From NCBI RefSeq assembly GCF_002443255.2, contig NW_019211460.1, positions 29,422,481 to 29,486,480 on the forward strand: a stretch of 64,000 nucleotides of DNA, given 5' to 3'. Below the pieces are notes generated by a model. The model ran no database searches. It worked only from the letters and a program-made list of their open reading frames with translations, and was not told the DNA's origin. The DNA is from Varroa destructor. Taxonomy: Eukaryota; Arthropoda; Arachnida; Mesostigmata; Varroidae. This document shows, in pieces, positions 47,601-61,197 of this stretch. Position numbers and translations under genes: made by a program. Position 1 is the stretch's first letter; each line of letters opens with the position of its first letter.

Positions 47601-50600
47601 ACGATCAAAGGACAGAATTAATATTGACCTACGGCAGGCCCATGCTAACGGCACTGTTGTTGGCAACGGTAACAACAACGGGAATAATGGTGAAAGTAGC
47701 TCGGTAGAAGACTCGACTTCGTGTATAGATATGCCAATATATTAAAATATGCATAAAGTAAACGTAAGTTCCAAAGGATTATATGTACGTTTATATAACT
47801 AATAATATCATAGTTATCATAGTAATGAAGTACGCTGATACATCGCGGAACTATACATAATTAATAGGCATTGGCAAATATCGGTTCGCACTTGTTAGGA
47901 GTGAGCGTAGACGCTGAGTAGGGTAAGTGCATACGGATAAAAATGATGACTAGAGACCCTGCATACGGAAACTGCGTACATGTCTGATCTAGACACTATT
48001 TAGATCCGTAAATATGGAGCCTCTATACGTATGTATAAGTTCTTTGTAAAGTTCGGGGTAGTACAGATATATTCAGCATCGTATAGACCGTGCAATGGAG
48101 AAAGAAGAAGTTGATCGTCGCAGGGTACAGAAAGACACATACACGAAGTTTGTGGCAGAAGATAGGAAGCGGACGAATAGACAGAAGCGAATTAAGAAAT
48201 ACAAGTATTTTCACAAAAATAAAGAAATTATTCGTTCTTCTATACTGTGCCACGTATTTTTTTTTTTAAATAGGAAAATCGTTTTTGTGATTGCAAGTGG
48301 TATACACACATATCTAGAACAAAGAATATGCGTTGTGTACACGTGTTGTCTACCGCATCGGCAAGTTCAAACTAGCACTTTCGATAGTGGTTTCGACATA
48401 GTAGAATGTCTTCAAAGCAAAATAAGTATTCTATAGCAAATCTTAGCTAAGAGCGAGAGAAACCGTTGGCAAGCGCGGTCATCGACTAGGCTGCTTATCT
48501 GGCGGACTCTCATGGATGTGGCCCAGGGTCTAATGTAGCTAGGTTAGGGTTAAATATAGACGATTTTCTTCCCCATAATTTGTCATCATAGTATCGGCAT
48601 TTATTGCGTTTCAACCGTATGATTGCGTTCCGGCCAGTTAAATATAGTTTCACAGATCGACAGTCGATCATATGTCTATAGCAGACACCTTCAACGCCAT
48701 AGACCTGTTAAGTAGCGGTGCTGGCGCTGTCCGACTCTAAAATCTATTAAAGGAAGGAGTTGTTACCTTCGTTCAGTTCAATTAATTGGATTCAGCTTTT
48801 GCGTCGAATTTAATAGAAACATATGAACGAGCACCCTTCGTAAGATCCAAGCTACTAGATTACACAAATATGTTCCGAAACAATTTCTCGTCTGACCTTT
48901 TTTGCTCGCGTGGCCTTGATAAGGCTTCAAATACACACGAATGTTAGTTGGTATCGGTTGGCTAGAGAGAAGCACAGAAACTTAACGGCTGTAACAATCA
49001 ATTCTACAACGATAGTGTACAGCAACGTCAAATATAGCCATTCCGATTTTGTTCTGTTTCCCTAAAAACCTAAGCCTATTTTGTTCTAGCCGCATTAAGC
49101 TAATATCAACTTTTAGGCTCTGGTAAGCCTGACGAATGAAAAGCTAAGCAAAACCTCTATCTCTACCGAGAAGTAGATAGATAGAGTAATGAGGTACAGT
49201 TGGCTACCTGTATCTAGATTAATTAAATATGTTCCCAATCGTTTTTAGCAATCGTTTAGTATATGCACTTCGTTTGACTTACAGATATTATGACTTTAGG
49301 CAAGTGCACGTCATTGTGTTACTTCATAACTGGGCGCCACTCCAACATTTATATTAGAATCAGTCTTTGCTCAAATTAAGTCTTAGCCTAGAAAACTTTT
49401 TCTAGTTTTCTTATTTCTTTAATAGTCTATGTATAACACGAGCCAGTTTGTTAGCCTAGATCAAATTCCCTCTGTTTAAAGCCTGAACCTACTTCCTTAT
49501 AAATAAGGGAGTAGGTTCAGGCTGATGACTAGTGAGCATCAGCATTGACCTATAATTACCTTGTCACTCTTTTCTAAAATAATGGTATGCGACAGATCGC
49601 AAACGTCAGCAAGTCGATACGTGAGTGGCCTTGGAAACGTATCGAATAACTGAATTTGGCAGGGGCCTTTGCCCTACGTTAGGCCTTTTAATGTTTTTAT
49701 ACTGAGGGGCTTCGATGTTCTCGCTTACAGCCCTCGCCAAAACAGATCTCTATTGAAGCAAGGAAGGCTGAAATACTTTTATCAACCTTCGACGACAAGC
49801 TGTTGCTCTGTTAATGTTAAAAACTGTAGGGTAGCTTGAGTTTGCGATACATTGCGTAATATTAGTCACCACAAAGTTGACATTAGGGCGTAGAAAAACT
49901 GAATTATTAGGTTTTGTTTGCGGATTTGTTAGGACTGTGCATGCAGTCGTCAGCAAAGTGGTGCCTCCCTTTAGTCTGTGCTAATCAGTAGAGCTACAAC
50001 TGTATCTTGCAGAGAGCGCCATTTGAATTCTTTTGTGGTTCCCAGGAAATATAGAAGGAAGAAGACCCACATTGTCGATTTCCGCTATTGCTGAAGCATA
50101 TGTGAACATTACAAGTTTTTAAGAAATAGATAAGAGTGTGGCTTACTTCATTTTTAATTATAGCTAGCCCAACGATCAAGGCCTTACCTCTAACATAAAA
50201 AAATAAAAGCTATTCGGTTCATCGGTTATACAAAACGCGGTCGATTAAATAGACGTTGAGTAAGTCTACACAGACAGTAAAATCTAAAAATCTTAACGAA
50301 TATGTAATACGTTTATATATAATGATAGCATTAAGGATTATTGATATCGTTAATTACACTATAGTTACATTATAGTTAACACGACAGTAAGTAAATTGGC
50401 AACGTCTCCTCAGCGGGCCTCGAGCACACAGCTCAATGCGCCATGGGAAGCGATCCTATTCCTTCCCAACGCTATGCAGAGCTTCGAATCCTTGTCATAC
50501 AATTGTGCGCCAGCTGGGAGCGGCTTTGGTGTGGGAGATATTGAGGAAAAAGGAGCGTATTCTTAGACTGCGGCTGAACAACCAGGAGGAGGCCTAGTCG

Positions 50601-51394
50601 GAAAGGAAATGAACGGGTAACCATCTCTTCATTTTGTGCTATTGTTAAATAAAGAATTGTCCTATTACGAAAAAACGGAATAACTAAAAAAAAACATATA
50701 TGATATTGGTTACTGCGAATCTAAAAGTTAGGTCCACATGGTAGAAAGCAAAAAAAAAGTTTTCATCCGTTCGATAAAGATATTTGATTTGAAAATGGCA
50801 AAATATTATCTTAGGATTAGATGTATGATGTTTTTTATAGCATTTCATAACATTTAGATTCAATTTCGAAGTGGTTTATCCTTTCGAGAAAAATAGGCGT
50901 AAATTTTTCACCCGAAATAACAACTAGTCTGCTGTTAAAGCTTGATTGAGTTGTACTGCGTTTTGAAATTTGTATAAAATTTTCGTTGCTGAACGGTTAA
51001 GGGTGCCTTGAGACACATGATGCAATTGTTAAAAATGATCAGTGGAACGGGAGAACAAAACTGATAACAGTATATTTTTCAAAAACTCTTATATTATGCG
51101 CCCTAGACGAATGAATTAATTCTCCAAGAATATCAGTTGAACACACCTATAACGTGGCCCACAGAGACAGCCCTTCAAGGTTTACATGGACCAAAAGTAC
51201 ATAAAGTTGGATAAAATGTTAGTTATTTTATATAAATATCTGTTCTCTAATCTACAAATAATCTTAAGTAGTAACCGGATATTGAGCAGTATTGGTTAAA
51301 ATCGAAATAAAATTCTGGTCTGAAGGCAGAGTAAGGCTCTCAAAAATACACAACTTTAAAACTGTGAAAAGATCAAGAGGTTCACAAAGGCAAA
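47601..51394. other. Non-coding DNA, one GC-rich patch
   Basis: No recognised gene. It holds a T11 run (48257-48267), the 49.5 kb hairpin, and a GC-rich patch at about 50395-50545 open for 50 codons on the + strand, followed by AATAAA at 50648. The product is not recognisable. Confidence 0.55.
49480..49523. repeat. 21-bp snap-back hairpin, 2-nt loop
   Basis: Arms 49480-49500 and 49503-49523 pair over 21 bp with one G.T pair, separated only by AA. The geometry is too tight for a typical pre-miRNA loop. Confidence 0.92.
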
Positions 51395-51605
51395 AAAGCC
51401 TCAAAATAACTAATCGCTGAGGCTGATCAAAACGACTCAATAGATATCCTCTGTTGAAAAACAGCCACTAATTCCTTTTTAAGATATATATATATATATT
51501 TAGGATTATCAGGAATGGCTTTGGGGCCACTTCGTATTTTCGAGTTGTAAACCCGATCGAAGGATCATGAAAATCTTTTACGGACTTTTTGAAAACTGCG
51601 TAGAA
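51395..51605 (+). repeat. Diverged interspersed repeat, copy C
   Basis: Same order of blocks as copy B: CTCAAAATAACTAATCGCTG, GATATCCT, CACTAATTC, then ATGAAAATCTTTTACGGAC and a GAAAACTGCGTAGAAA end. An AT microsatellite interrupts it. Similarity is about two thirds to three quarters by eye. Confidence 0.5.
51484..51499. repeat. (AT)8 microsatellite
   Basis: Eight AT units inside the 51.3-51.6 kb copy of the interspersed repeat family. Confidence 0.93.
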
Positions 51606-54600
51606 ATTGACAGCAACGTACACCGTTAAATTTGGCGAGAAAATAAAATCCTTAATATCAGTACGGTTTGCCCTATGGGAAGATGTCGGACAGTCGCGAA
51701 TTCCCGCTATGTGATGTTGCGTTATCATTTATGTGATGAAAACAAACCGGGTGCCTCCATCATGATTGAATTGTGTTTTTTTTGTGACAAGACATGGCTG
51801 TTCTTTAGTGTCAAAAATAATCGATCACCGAATGTCGGTTACAACAAACAGTTCGACAAAGTGCGCCCAAACTTAAGCTATGGGCGTTTGCTGCATTTTT
51901 ATTGTAGAAGGCTATTCCGAATGCAACCTGTTCTGACGCTGAGGATTACTCTGTAGTGAAAATACGCGTTTAAGTGACACGAGGACGACAGCGCTCTTTG
52001 TTAGTCATCGAAGAAAATTTGCAGAAAATTTGATCTGAACCATGAGACATTTCATAAATAAACGCCATGTTGAAACCAGCAAAATGGAGTACTTTCAGTT
52101 TTCTATTTCGCCTCTATTTGAATAGGTAATTTTGTAAATATACCAGTAAGCAGTCTCGTCTTTCTTTTTTATGTCGCAGTAATGGCTAAGGCCGCACCAC
52201 AGCTGGTCCTGCATGTTTCGCATGTTTGAATTTGGGCATAGGGGCAGATAATTTTTTATTTTCAGCGGAAAATTCCGGCGCGTAGGTCACAAATCGATCA
52301 GTGCATTCTTGTCTTGAAGTAGCCAAGGACAGACACATTGTAAGGCGAACGCATAACCTTGTTTATGAATCAGTCCACTTATGGTGCCGATACAAATGAC
52401 GCGAACATTATTAACTTGCGCGAGATGACAACCATCACTTGGGGCATTAAGTTCTCAAAGGTTAAATGGGGAAGGAAGAGACGTCTCCTACAGAATGAGA
52501 AATAAAGCAATGTCAAAGACAACTATATGAGATCTCACAACTGTGGTAGTTATGGCCAGAAACATTTAGGATCCGGAAGCTACGAGGTGCTTTATACCAA
52601 GAGACGGCCAAGGGTCAAAATGCTTCAGTTGGGTTTCGTTTTCATAGCTTTACACCGCCGTTATCATGATAAAAGGTAGCAAGCCTCCACTTAGTATCGC
52701 AGCATTTTCCCGCTGGAAGTCGAACTCAGTTTTCTATGTAGACTTGTATCTGGGTGGCAAACACAAACTTGAAGGAGGCGTTTAGTCCTACCCAGACGCC
52801 GACACGAACGGAATTCGTCTTGTTTAATATTAGCAAGTTCATCAAAGTCGTCCGCGGATGCGTTTGTTTGATCTACACAGACATTCCTTCATCATCTAAC
52901 CCTGAGTAAGCGACGTCAACATACGAAGTTAAATAGTGGCTCTCCCGGGAAATTTCAAATCTATACATAAGAAGGCATAATTAAATATAATTATTGCCTA
53001 TTTCAGTTATTCCCTATAGTTTATTACGTTCAGTGTTCTTTTCGCATAAGTACCTAGTTTTGTAAACATATTCTAGCTTGAACAATATTTGACACAAAGG
53101 GTTTTTCTGCATTGCCGTAGAGACCGGCGGGTACTGTCGATTTTTAAAGTAAATGTATTTTAATCATGAGCAGTAGCGGCGAAGATGGATCGGTTAACGA
53201 ATTGATTAAGTGATTGCAAAATTTCCTAGTCATCTCTAACGATTCGTTTTAACGTTGGAAAACTGTTTTTTTGCCTCTTGGACTACCACAATGAGCATCA
53301 ATGCAGCTGTGAAATTAGGTGTTTAATTAGTTAAATGATAGCTTAATTTAAGCTCTTAAAAAGTGTTCATCTGATAATCCATGAAATCCAGTGAAACCAC
53401 AATAATCTAGATGGTCGCAATAACTTTCTTTTCATTATCGTTCCTACAATTGCGATGTAGTATTTCCTTAAGTAACTTAAAATCATCTGACCTGATGTTA
53501 GCGGCATTACCCAGGGAATGGCACCAGCAAACGCACCCCAATGTTTGGAGCTAGAAATAACACCACCGAACTAATGACTCAATGTAACACTAATAATAGC
53601 TGTCATCTAAGGGAACGTATGAACTTCTGCTTCTAGCAAATACCTGCGACCCATTATCCAATTGCCTCTTCATACATGTGAGGGGCACATGGTGACATTT
53701 TTCTCGCGTCCCCTTAAAAAATACGTTCACACAGGAGATAATATTGATGAATGATATTTTGAAAAACTATCATTACCAATTATATGAAGCATAATTGCAG
53801 AAAGGACATGGAAAGATTTCCGAGTTCCCTGTATCACAGTTTGAGTCTCTAGAGGATAAGGCTCTCAAAACTGATCGGATGAACTAGGATGTTGCCGTTC
53901 TCGGCAGGTGTTGAATCGTTTGTGGAGAGACCACACTTGTAAATTTAGGAAGAATGTAGTGTACCTAGCCTATAATTAGAGTCACACTATTTTTCAATAC
54001 TATATTGTTCATTTCGTGAGTCTATCTTGCGGGTCAATTCAATTATGTCAATATCATTCACCACATCGTACTCCGTTATACTTTGAATTGTACCCTGATT
54101 ATATTACAGTACAAGAGACTGTGTCGACGACATAGAGCAAACAGGAGCCTGAAATAAGCTCGTAGTACAGCAGTATGTGACGTCTTCTCCTTAAATTATA
54201 ATGGTTATAGCACTTAGGCTTTCTCGGAAGTCAAGACTCGACATTTTGTAAGCCGCACTTGTCTTCCCCCCAAAAAAACGCTTGAGTTGTAGGCCAGTGG
54301 CAATCCCTCTTATGCTTAATATTCGTTGTGATTCGTCCCTACATACATTTAAAAATGTGAGAACAACCGAAGCTGAAATACCATACCTGAAACTTCGAGA
54401 ATCAGATTGCCCCATTCTTTGTCAAATTGACTACGAACTCGGTTACATTGAGGCATATGTCGGTGTTGTCACAAATTGCATAGAGACTCTCAGTGAATCA
54501 AGTATATTTTAGTAAAATCTGCGGGCATTCGCCTAATTCTCAACCTTAAAGCTTCTGGCTTTAAGGTCTTTTGTACACGACTATAGAAATCACAAGGTGC

Positions 54601-57600
54601 GGACACCTGCTACCGTAGTTACGCTTTCTTTAGATCTAAGTGTTGAGCAGAGCTATGTACTCGTAAACAGTTACCAATAATGTTATTTTTATAACACAAT
54701 CTCAGTACAACAAAAGGTACATCAAAAACAACTAAATCTATCTTCTTCTTTTTTACTGTCGTAGTGTACACCTTTGCCCTTTGATATGTTGCCGTACGAA
54801 TATAATTTCAATAGTGTTGTACAGCATTTATTTGCGTACATCGGTAAGTAAGAAGTCGGGTGCATGATTCCGGTGGTATACGGTCCAGCTTCAGCGGGCC
54901 GAGTATACTAGCGAGAAGTTATTAAGGAATAAAAGGGATGGACCATATGTACGGCCGGCCAAACATTAAACATTTTCATCGGTGTCCTTATATCTGTGCG
55001 CCTTGAACAGAACTGTTCATACTTGGTGTGACACAAGCGAAAAGTGACGAGTGGCAAACTTTTGAGTTACTTCAGCTTGTTTATGTGATTCCGAAAACAA
55101 GGAGACCTAACGCAAGGAAAGTAAGAAAATTGTGATTTACGCGGGAAGAACCATACTCGTTGAATACGTATCTTCAGATTGCAATTCTTACTTCAATTCT
55201 ACTGAATAATTTGAGTGTAGTTACTGCTAGAAGGAGTTAGCTGAGACGCATTGATAAATCCCAGTGCTCTGTCGGGTAAGTAAGTCCTACACAATGAAGG
55301 CCAACATGCTAAACGGGAACGAATGGTGCATTTTTATTATAGTCTGAAATCAGAAAGGCATACGGGTGCACGCTGAGAGTCGGAGTGGCGTTGGTAACGC
55401 GTATCGACATACAGCTTACCTCGCCATCGGTTTTTGCTACAACCAGTGCTGATAGGCACAAGCGGCTAAAGCACAGTATGAGAGCGACAGCAGCGCTTTC
55501 AAACCGCTATATTTGAACGCCATGATGTGCTTATAATGCAAACTTTACCTATGGTAGGTGGTGAACCCCGCACGGAACTTTGGTCCCACAGGGATTAGAA
55601 AACACGACTTGCTTTTCACCTGAGCCAGGTGACTGGACGCCATTCGTTACGCAGGCTAGCATCTATGCTTTAAAGGAGTGAAAGCGCCTTAGAAAAACAG
55701 TCGGAGAACAAAATTGTGCCCAAGTTTAATACGAGACAAAACTTTGATGCTGTGATAGCCTGTGACCTTGGTATTATCTCGGATATAATCAACTCCGCTG
55801 GTGCCGACATTTCCCAAATTGGCCTGGCCATTACTGATAAAAGCCATCACTTCTCCATCTATTGCACTTAGACACGATAATACAATAATACGTTGCTCAT
55901 ACTTCATTTTGGTGTGAAATCAGAGGGGAAGTCAGGGAGCATGCGTGTCTGCCTCTGCATTTTCAATGCACAGCACCTGTACGTAACAGACGAGCAAGCG
56001 ACTGCTCTCAGATACGTTTCTGCATAATGAAATCTAGTAATGGACCGTTCACTATGCGTAAAGATGTTAGTTAGGTATATTTTTATTTTATAAAAGCAGT
56101 TGTGCCTTCAAACTTCATTTAGTTGCAATTTTGAAATTAAAATCGTGTAAGAAGTAAAAAAAACATGATGCAGATGACTCGTACGTTTAAACTGCATAAC
56201 TACGCGATTATGATTTCATAAAATGTTAAAGGTCGCTGGTGGCTGTTAACCACGTTCATTGCACGTAAATGCCACGCAAGTTACGTGGATGTGAAACGTT
56301 ATCTTGACCTGTGGTCCTGTGAATGTAAAAAAGTGTCCTGTTTATAAATCACTCTTTAAACATTCTCCGGCTCAAGGCCGCAGTTTCTGAGTTCTAAGGG
56401 AAACGTTTGTGAATATGTTGATGGAGGCCGTCAGTAAATAATACTGAGACAGGTTTTTATGTTTAAGCGCATTACTTTGTTCATAATAATCTTCCGAGAT
56501 CCAAAATCCGCAAGCACATAAGCTAGAACTTCAGGAACTATTGAAAGAAAAAAGACGGCATGCTTATGTGAAGTTAAACGAAAACCAGTTTGGACTGACA
56601 TTATTATTAACAAGGACATTGAAGCTTATGTACACACTGAATATCAATTCAGTTTAATAACGTGGAAAAAGAAACTGCAAAAGTTCGGGTTACCATAACC
56701 ATTAGCGCATGTTGAGCAGCCTCTTTTTGTGTGATATAAGCTGGTTTTGGACTTTTTAGGGATTTTTGCCCCTCATATTGCTATCTGAACGATGCGCAAT
56801 ATAGAAATCGTTGTTATATGTGTATCCAGAAAAGTACTAACAGTGTATATGGGCGAACCGTTTGCAAATCATTTAGATATTGTGAGTATTTTTTGGTTGA
56901 TTTTTAATATCAATTTGGCTGAAAAATATGATTTTATGAAGTGCATGACACGATAATATTATCTTAGTTTCGATTGCCCCTGAACCCTTATGTAACGAAC
57001 TTCGTCTGGAATTGGCTTTTGTTCTTATGCAGTTTAGTACATTTACTATATGTGTACGATCCGAACAAAATATCCTCAAAAAAAATGTACCTGCTGATAA
57101 TTACATAATGGACGTCTTTTTTCCAGCCATTAAATAATGAGACGATTTTTTTCATTCCAAGAAAAATTAGCCTTTGTTACGACGAATTACTTTTCGTAGC
57201 GTTGGAATATTTACCACGATCGGATATTTTGCACCTCGCATGGCATCCTCCTATTAAATATCGCTGATCTATTGATAGATCGAGGTAGGAGAAATGGTCG
57301 AGTTTTACGCACCTTCACGCAGATACAAAGACTACTACAGACAGCAGAAAAACATGGCTGGTCGATCGACTTAGATCATTGCATGGGTTTGGAAATTAAA
57401 AATCAACAGTCGGTTGATTTCAGTTTGCTAGCTGTTGTGGGGTAGCCTCGAGCTCGGTCGAGTTGTAAGCTCGTAGCCGGGCTTGGCTTAAGGCAACTTG
57501 TTATGATGGAAACGTTTGGCTTCGCATTCTGTAAACAGGAAGCTGTTATAGACCGTTGCTAGCACACGCACGTATCCGTCAAGGAAGACTTTTTTTCTAC

Positions 57601-58193
57601 CGGGAGTAGCAAAGGAAGTTAGCCACGGTCCCGCCGGCTTGTGTTTGGGAGCGTCCGTTACTGCCACGCAGGCCCGCGAAGCATGAGAGGGTGCCATAAT
57701 TGCCACTTCGCTGGCTAGCAACGTTGGTTGAAAACGTGGCCGGTCTGTTTTGTGTGAGGCCGTACAAGCCTGCAGTGTATGACCTTCCCGCTATGGAGTA
57801 AGTGACGATAGAGCAGCCTGCTTTCGCCAATAACTTCTTAGCCAATGACACGTATCGTCGTAGTTGACTTGTAGCGGGAGAAGAATCTTGAAGGCCTAAC
57901 CCATTCAACGGGAAGCAGGACGACACATTCATAGAATGCGGTGTGACAAGCCCACGAGCGAGATATAGGTATAGCAAGAGCAAGCAGTGACCGTGATGTA
58001 CAGGGAATCGATATAGGCGAGTGTGCTACATCTTCTAGAAGCACTTGACCAGCCGGTTATTTTTGCCGATGTATTGACCCAGATCAAAAAGCAAAAGCTA
58101 ACGGATTCAAAAGAAAGCGTTTACACGAATAATTACACACTACAGTTTGCTAAAAATCATATTGAAAAGTTTACTTAAGATACAAAATTCAGA
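51606..58193. other. Non-coding DNA, no gene recognised
   Basis: Short chance frames only. The GC-richer part at 57.4-58.0 kb is open in more than one - strand frame (57597-57983, 128 codons; 57488-57721, 77 codons; 57838-58044, 68 codons), which argues for low stop density rather than a gene. A small hairpin lies at 54.54 kb. Confidence 0.55.
54543..54567. repeat. 10-bp inverted repeat
   Basis: ACCTTAAAGC (54543-54552) and GCTTTAAGGT (54558-54567) pair perfectly around the loop TTCTG. It is followed by T-rich sequence but no gene is nearby, so a bacterial-type terminator reading is not justified. Confidence 0.8.
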
Positions 58194-58230
58194 ATCACTG
58201 CCTATGCCAAAAGTATTCATCCACTGGCCA
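58194..58230 (+). mobile_element. Tc1/mariner-like terminal inverted repeat remnant
   Basis: The core GCCAAAAGTATTCATCCAC near a CACTGCCT start strongly recalls the terminal repeats of Tc1-like DNA transposons (family pattern from memory). If so, the element would extend to the right. I did not find the matching inverted end in the next few kilobases nor any transposase frame, so only a decayed or truncated end is supported. Confidence 0.4.
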
Positions 58231-58889
58231 AGCTATCTTCATTCGCATTTATATTGCAGAACGCAAATACCCCAGTCCAATGATACAAATACAGAGATGT
58301 ACGAATATTTCGATTAGCTAATGAAAACGTTATTAGGTAGCGAGTTATATATCTCGCGCTATATATTCGCGCCAAAAAAATAAGCTGTCAAACAAAATTG
58401 GCTTGTATCAAACAAATATTAAAAAACGACAAAAATATAGGTGTTTTTAACTGCATAAAGCATAAACCGATCGTGCTCAGCTCTGCAGGATTCTTGGGAG
58501 AGGCCTTTGTACACTTGAGCTCAGAGCCTTGAAAACGGTTTTTGTCTAGAAACGCAAAAAAACCCCACCAACTTATTTTAACTCTTCTTATTTACGCGTA
58601 CTTTAATCTAAACAAACTGGGAGAAATATCGTTTTATCGTTAAACGTTTCGTATTGTGCTAGCATAATCTACAAGATCCTGCGTGTTACCGATGACGTTG
58701 CCGTCGAAGCACTTGCTGTTCGATTTCTAATAACGTGAACAACCATAAGCCAGCCTTTTGAAAACTTGAAGGGGCCTCTGTTTCGCTAGCCTGCCAAGAT
58801 TTTCTTACATTTTAATGACTGTTTTATCACAGTACCAAAGGTGCTTGAACTTGCGACAGTGATACCTCTTAATTATACAGCCGGAGTAC

Positions 58890-58907
58890 TATATATATAT
58901 ATATATA
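58890..58907. repeat. (TA)9 microsatellite
   Basis: Nine TA units, about 0.7 kb from the Tc1-like motif at 58.2 kb. Confidence 0.93.
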
Positions 58908-59900
58908 CATAGTGTTGAATATCCTTAAGCAAATATTTTCGATATTTCAGAGCAGTATTTCTAGGCCAGAGATGCGCCATTTAGTCAATCAACTTTTGTC
59001 AAATTTTGTGGTCCCGCCAAAGTTTCTGGGCGAAAAATTGTGACAAATGCTTTTTGTATCGTTTCGTTGGGACTAGATTAACCATGTAGGAAGTTCAGAA
59101 ACCGAAACAAATGGTACAAAATCCGGGTTAGATGGCGGGCGCATTAAAGGATCCCGTCCGGGTTCTTCCAATCTTTGCTAAATAACTAAAGGTGCATGTG
59201 ATCCATTATTGTTACGGTAAAAACGACGTTCAGCAGTTCCAGTCGATTCTTCGTAATGCTATATAACGTAATCTCGAAGTTACTGTCCGAAAAAAATCGT
59301 TCTTTCAGGCGGTAGCAACGCGTCACCGCCTTCGTCGCTGTCAATCTAAGCTTTGCCACAAATTGTAGAGGGCATTATTTTTGATTTGTACATTTATATT
59401 GCCCCAATTTTCATCATCCGTGTTCAATCGTACCGAAAATGCGTCAATTTCATAACTTCGTAGATGGAAATACGGCTGAGCGAACTTCTTTGTGACAATC
59501 CGTGTGGCACCTAAATATCGAATTTGCTCTGGCGGTTAGTTTTGTTTAAAGGGCTTAGAATTGTTTGGTGGTAGGCGCATAGTGCCTAGACAGCGTTCGC
59601 GACGCTTTCATTGACTTTTTTTGCAACGAATCGAAATTTTTGAGTAGAAAATGGCAGGACCGTTTTTCGTCCAATAACGCATTTTGACCATAAAGAGCAC
59701 AGCTTTTTTATAACATCATTTATGCCTTTACCGTAATAAAGTTGTACATTATATAGCCGATTTTTTGTAGAAATTCATCTTTAAGGTATTCTGTTTCAAC
59801 TTCAGCACATCTACTACTATTAAATTACGCTATTAAATAACACCGAAGTGACGTCGATTCATCGTGGTTCCTATTACCCAAAATATGTAACTTTCTAGTT

Positions 59901-59942
59901 AAAAAAAAAACGGGCAGCCCATATGTATATGTTTTTTTTTTT
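59901..59942. repeat. A10 ... T11 inverted homopolymer pair
   Basis: A run of 10 A (59901-59910) and a run of 11 T (59932-59942) flank 21 bases. This could fold as a simple A/T stem, or be two independent homopolymers. Confidence 0.8.
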
Positions 59943-60173
59943 GAAATTGAGATTTCCTTTCTGCTTTGTTTTTATGCCTATACAGACACTATTGAGGATC
60001 TTTCGGTTTGCCCCATGGACATTTTCTTTGGATTTTCTTTAAAGATATCGCGTGACAACTGGCGGTGATGCAGATTGTCAAATTTTGGGCAAAGAAATGT
60101 TTGATCTTGGCGAAAGTTAGCTCCGTTTCACTTAAATCAGCAGGCGAATTCATTTAATACGAAATAACTGATG

Positions 60174-60206
60174 AAAATTTACCAGCGGAGACAGCAGATG
60201 AGCTAA
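60174..60206 (+). repeat. Exact 33-bp direct repeat, copy 1
   Basis: The 33 bases beginning AAAATTTACCAGCGGAGACA and ending GATGAGCTAA recur exactly at 61198-61230. Flanks match only loosely (ATG just upstream, TG just downstream). Such a match is far beyond chance, so the copies share an origin. Confidence 0.93.
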
Positions 60207-61197
60207 TTGCTTTGATGCAATTTAGGTGTCGTACATACACAAAAAAAAGTATCTTGTCAGTTGAAGGGAGGCATTGACGCACATAATACTAACGTTCTGT
60301 TAGCCTAACTAATGGTCTAAAGAAAATCGGCCAGGATTTGCCAGTGGGCAGCTGTTATAATGGGTGTGGGTGTGCAGATTGCCAAATCCATTTATTTCGT
60401 ACCTGTTATCCAATATGATATAATCACATCAGACATAGAAATATATCTTTTAAAAGCTTAGCACTATTTGTCAAGCACTTTTATTCTTACCATTCGTGTG
60501 TTGGTATATGGCGTTAGCTCAGTGGTTTGTGGTGAGCTCAGGCAAGTCAGCCACGCACATACACGATTCTGTTAGTTAAAAAAAAAGCTTCCTTACCTGT
60601 CAAGATATGTTTATAGATGGCACAAACGTTAACACAGTACATTTTGACTACAGGGGCTTCACGTGAGCTTGCTCATCGTTGATCTCGCCTTTCAGCAGCC
60701 GCGCAAAAAACAATCCAAATTATAACTATTTTTAATCTACAACATTCATAGGCTGTTCTTTTTTACTGCAAAAGAAATTACCTAGTAATTGGTTTCCTGT
60801 TGATTCCGATACGTTTTTGCTATACAAAAAAGGTTATACCTTGAAATACCATACTTGTTTGCGAAAAAGCCACCTCTCCATGAATCTTAGAATGGGTCTG
60901 TGCCCTTTGATAAGATGTGTAATAAACGCATAGGTGTTCATCATTTGAAAGTGTAGGTTCGGCTATAGCCAGGAACATCATTGTAATGATAATTCAGGCT
61001 ACAGATATGATAAAGTGGGCTGATTTTCTTTCAGATAAGATGGTTAACGTGTCATCGATCTCGCTTGGCCTAATGCTTTCTGTTGATTGGAATCAATGGT
61101 CCGACCAAAGTTGGCTCACTATCCCTGAAGAGAGAGAGGCTAATAATGGTAATAGCCAACCTCACATAAAGGCATCGCAGTAGGCATTCGATGGTGC

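Larger units (their letters stand above)
58231..60173. other. AT-rich, repeat-like non-coding DNA
   Basis: Lies between the Tc1-like end and the 33-bp repeat. It holds TA and A/T tracts and no recognised coding sequence. It may be decayed transposon body, but I could not trace a transposase. Confidence 0.45.

Noticed and set aside
50470..50495. GCTTCGAATCC, like a tRNA B box
   Set aside because: No matching A box or acceptor stem upstream.
54543..54575. Hairpin followed by T-rich sequence, like an intrinsic terminator
   Set aside because: The window is eukaryotic nuclear DNA and no gene ends there.
57488..58044. Three overlapping - strand frames of 68-128 codons in a GC-richer patch
   Set aside because: Several frames open at once point to few stop codons rather than coding. 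No domain is recognised.
60513..60580. GGCGTTAGCTCAGTGGTT, like a tRNA A box
   Set aside because: No B box or cloverleaf follows within the usual distance. At most it is a relic of a tRNA-derived element.
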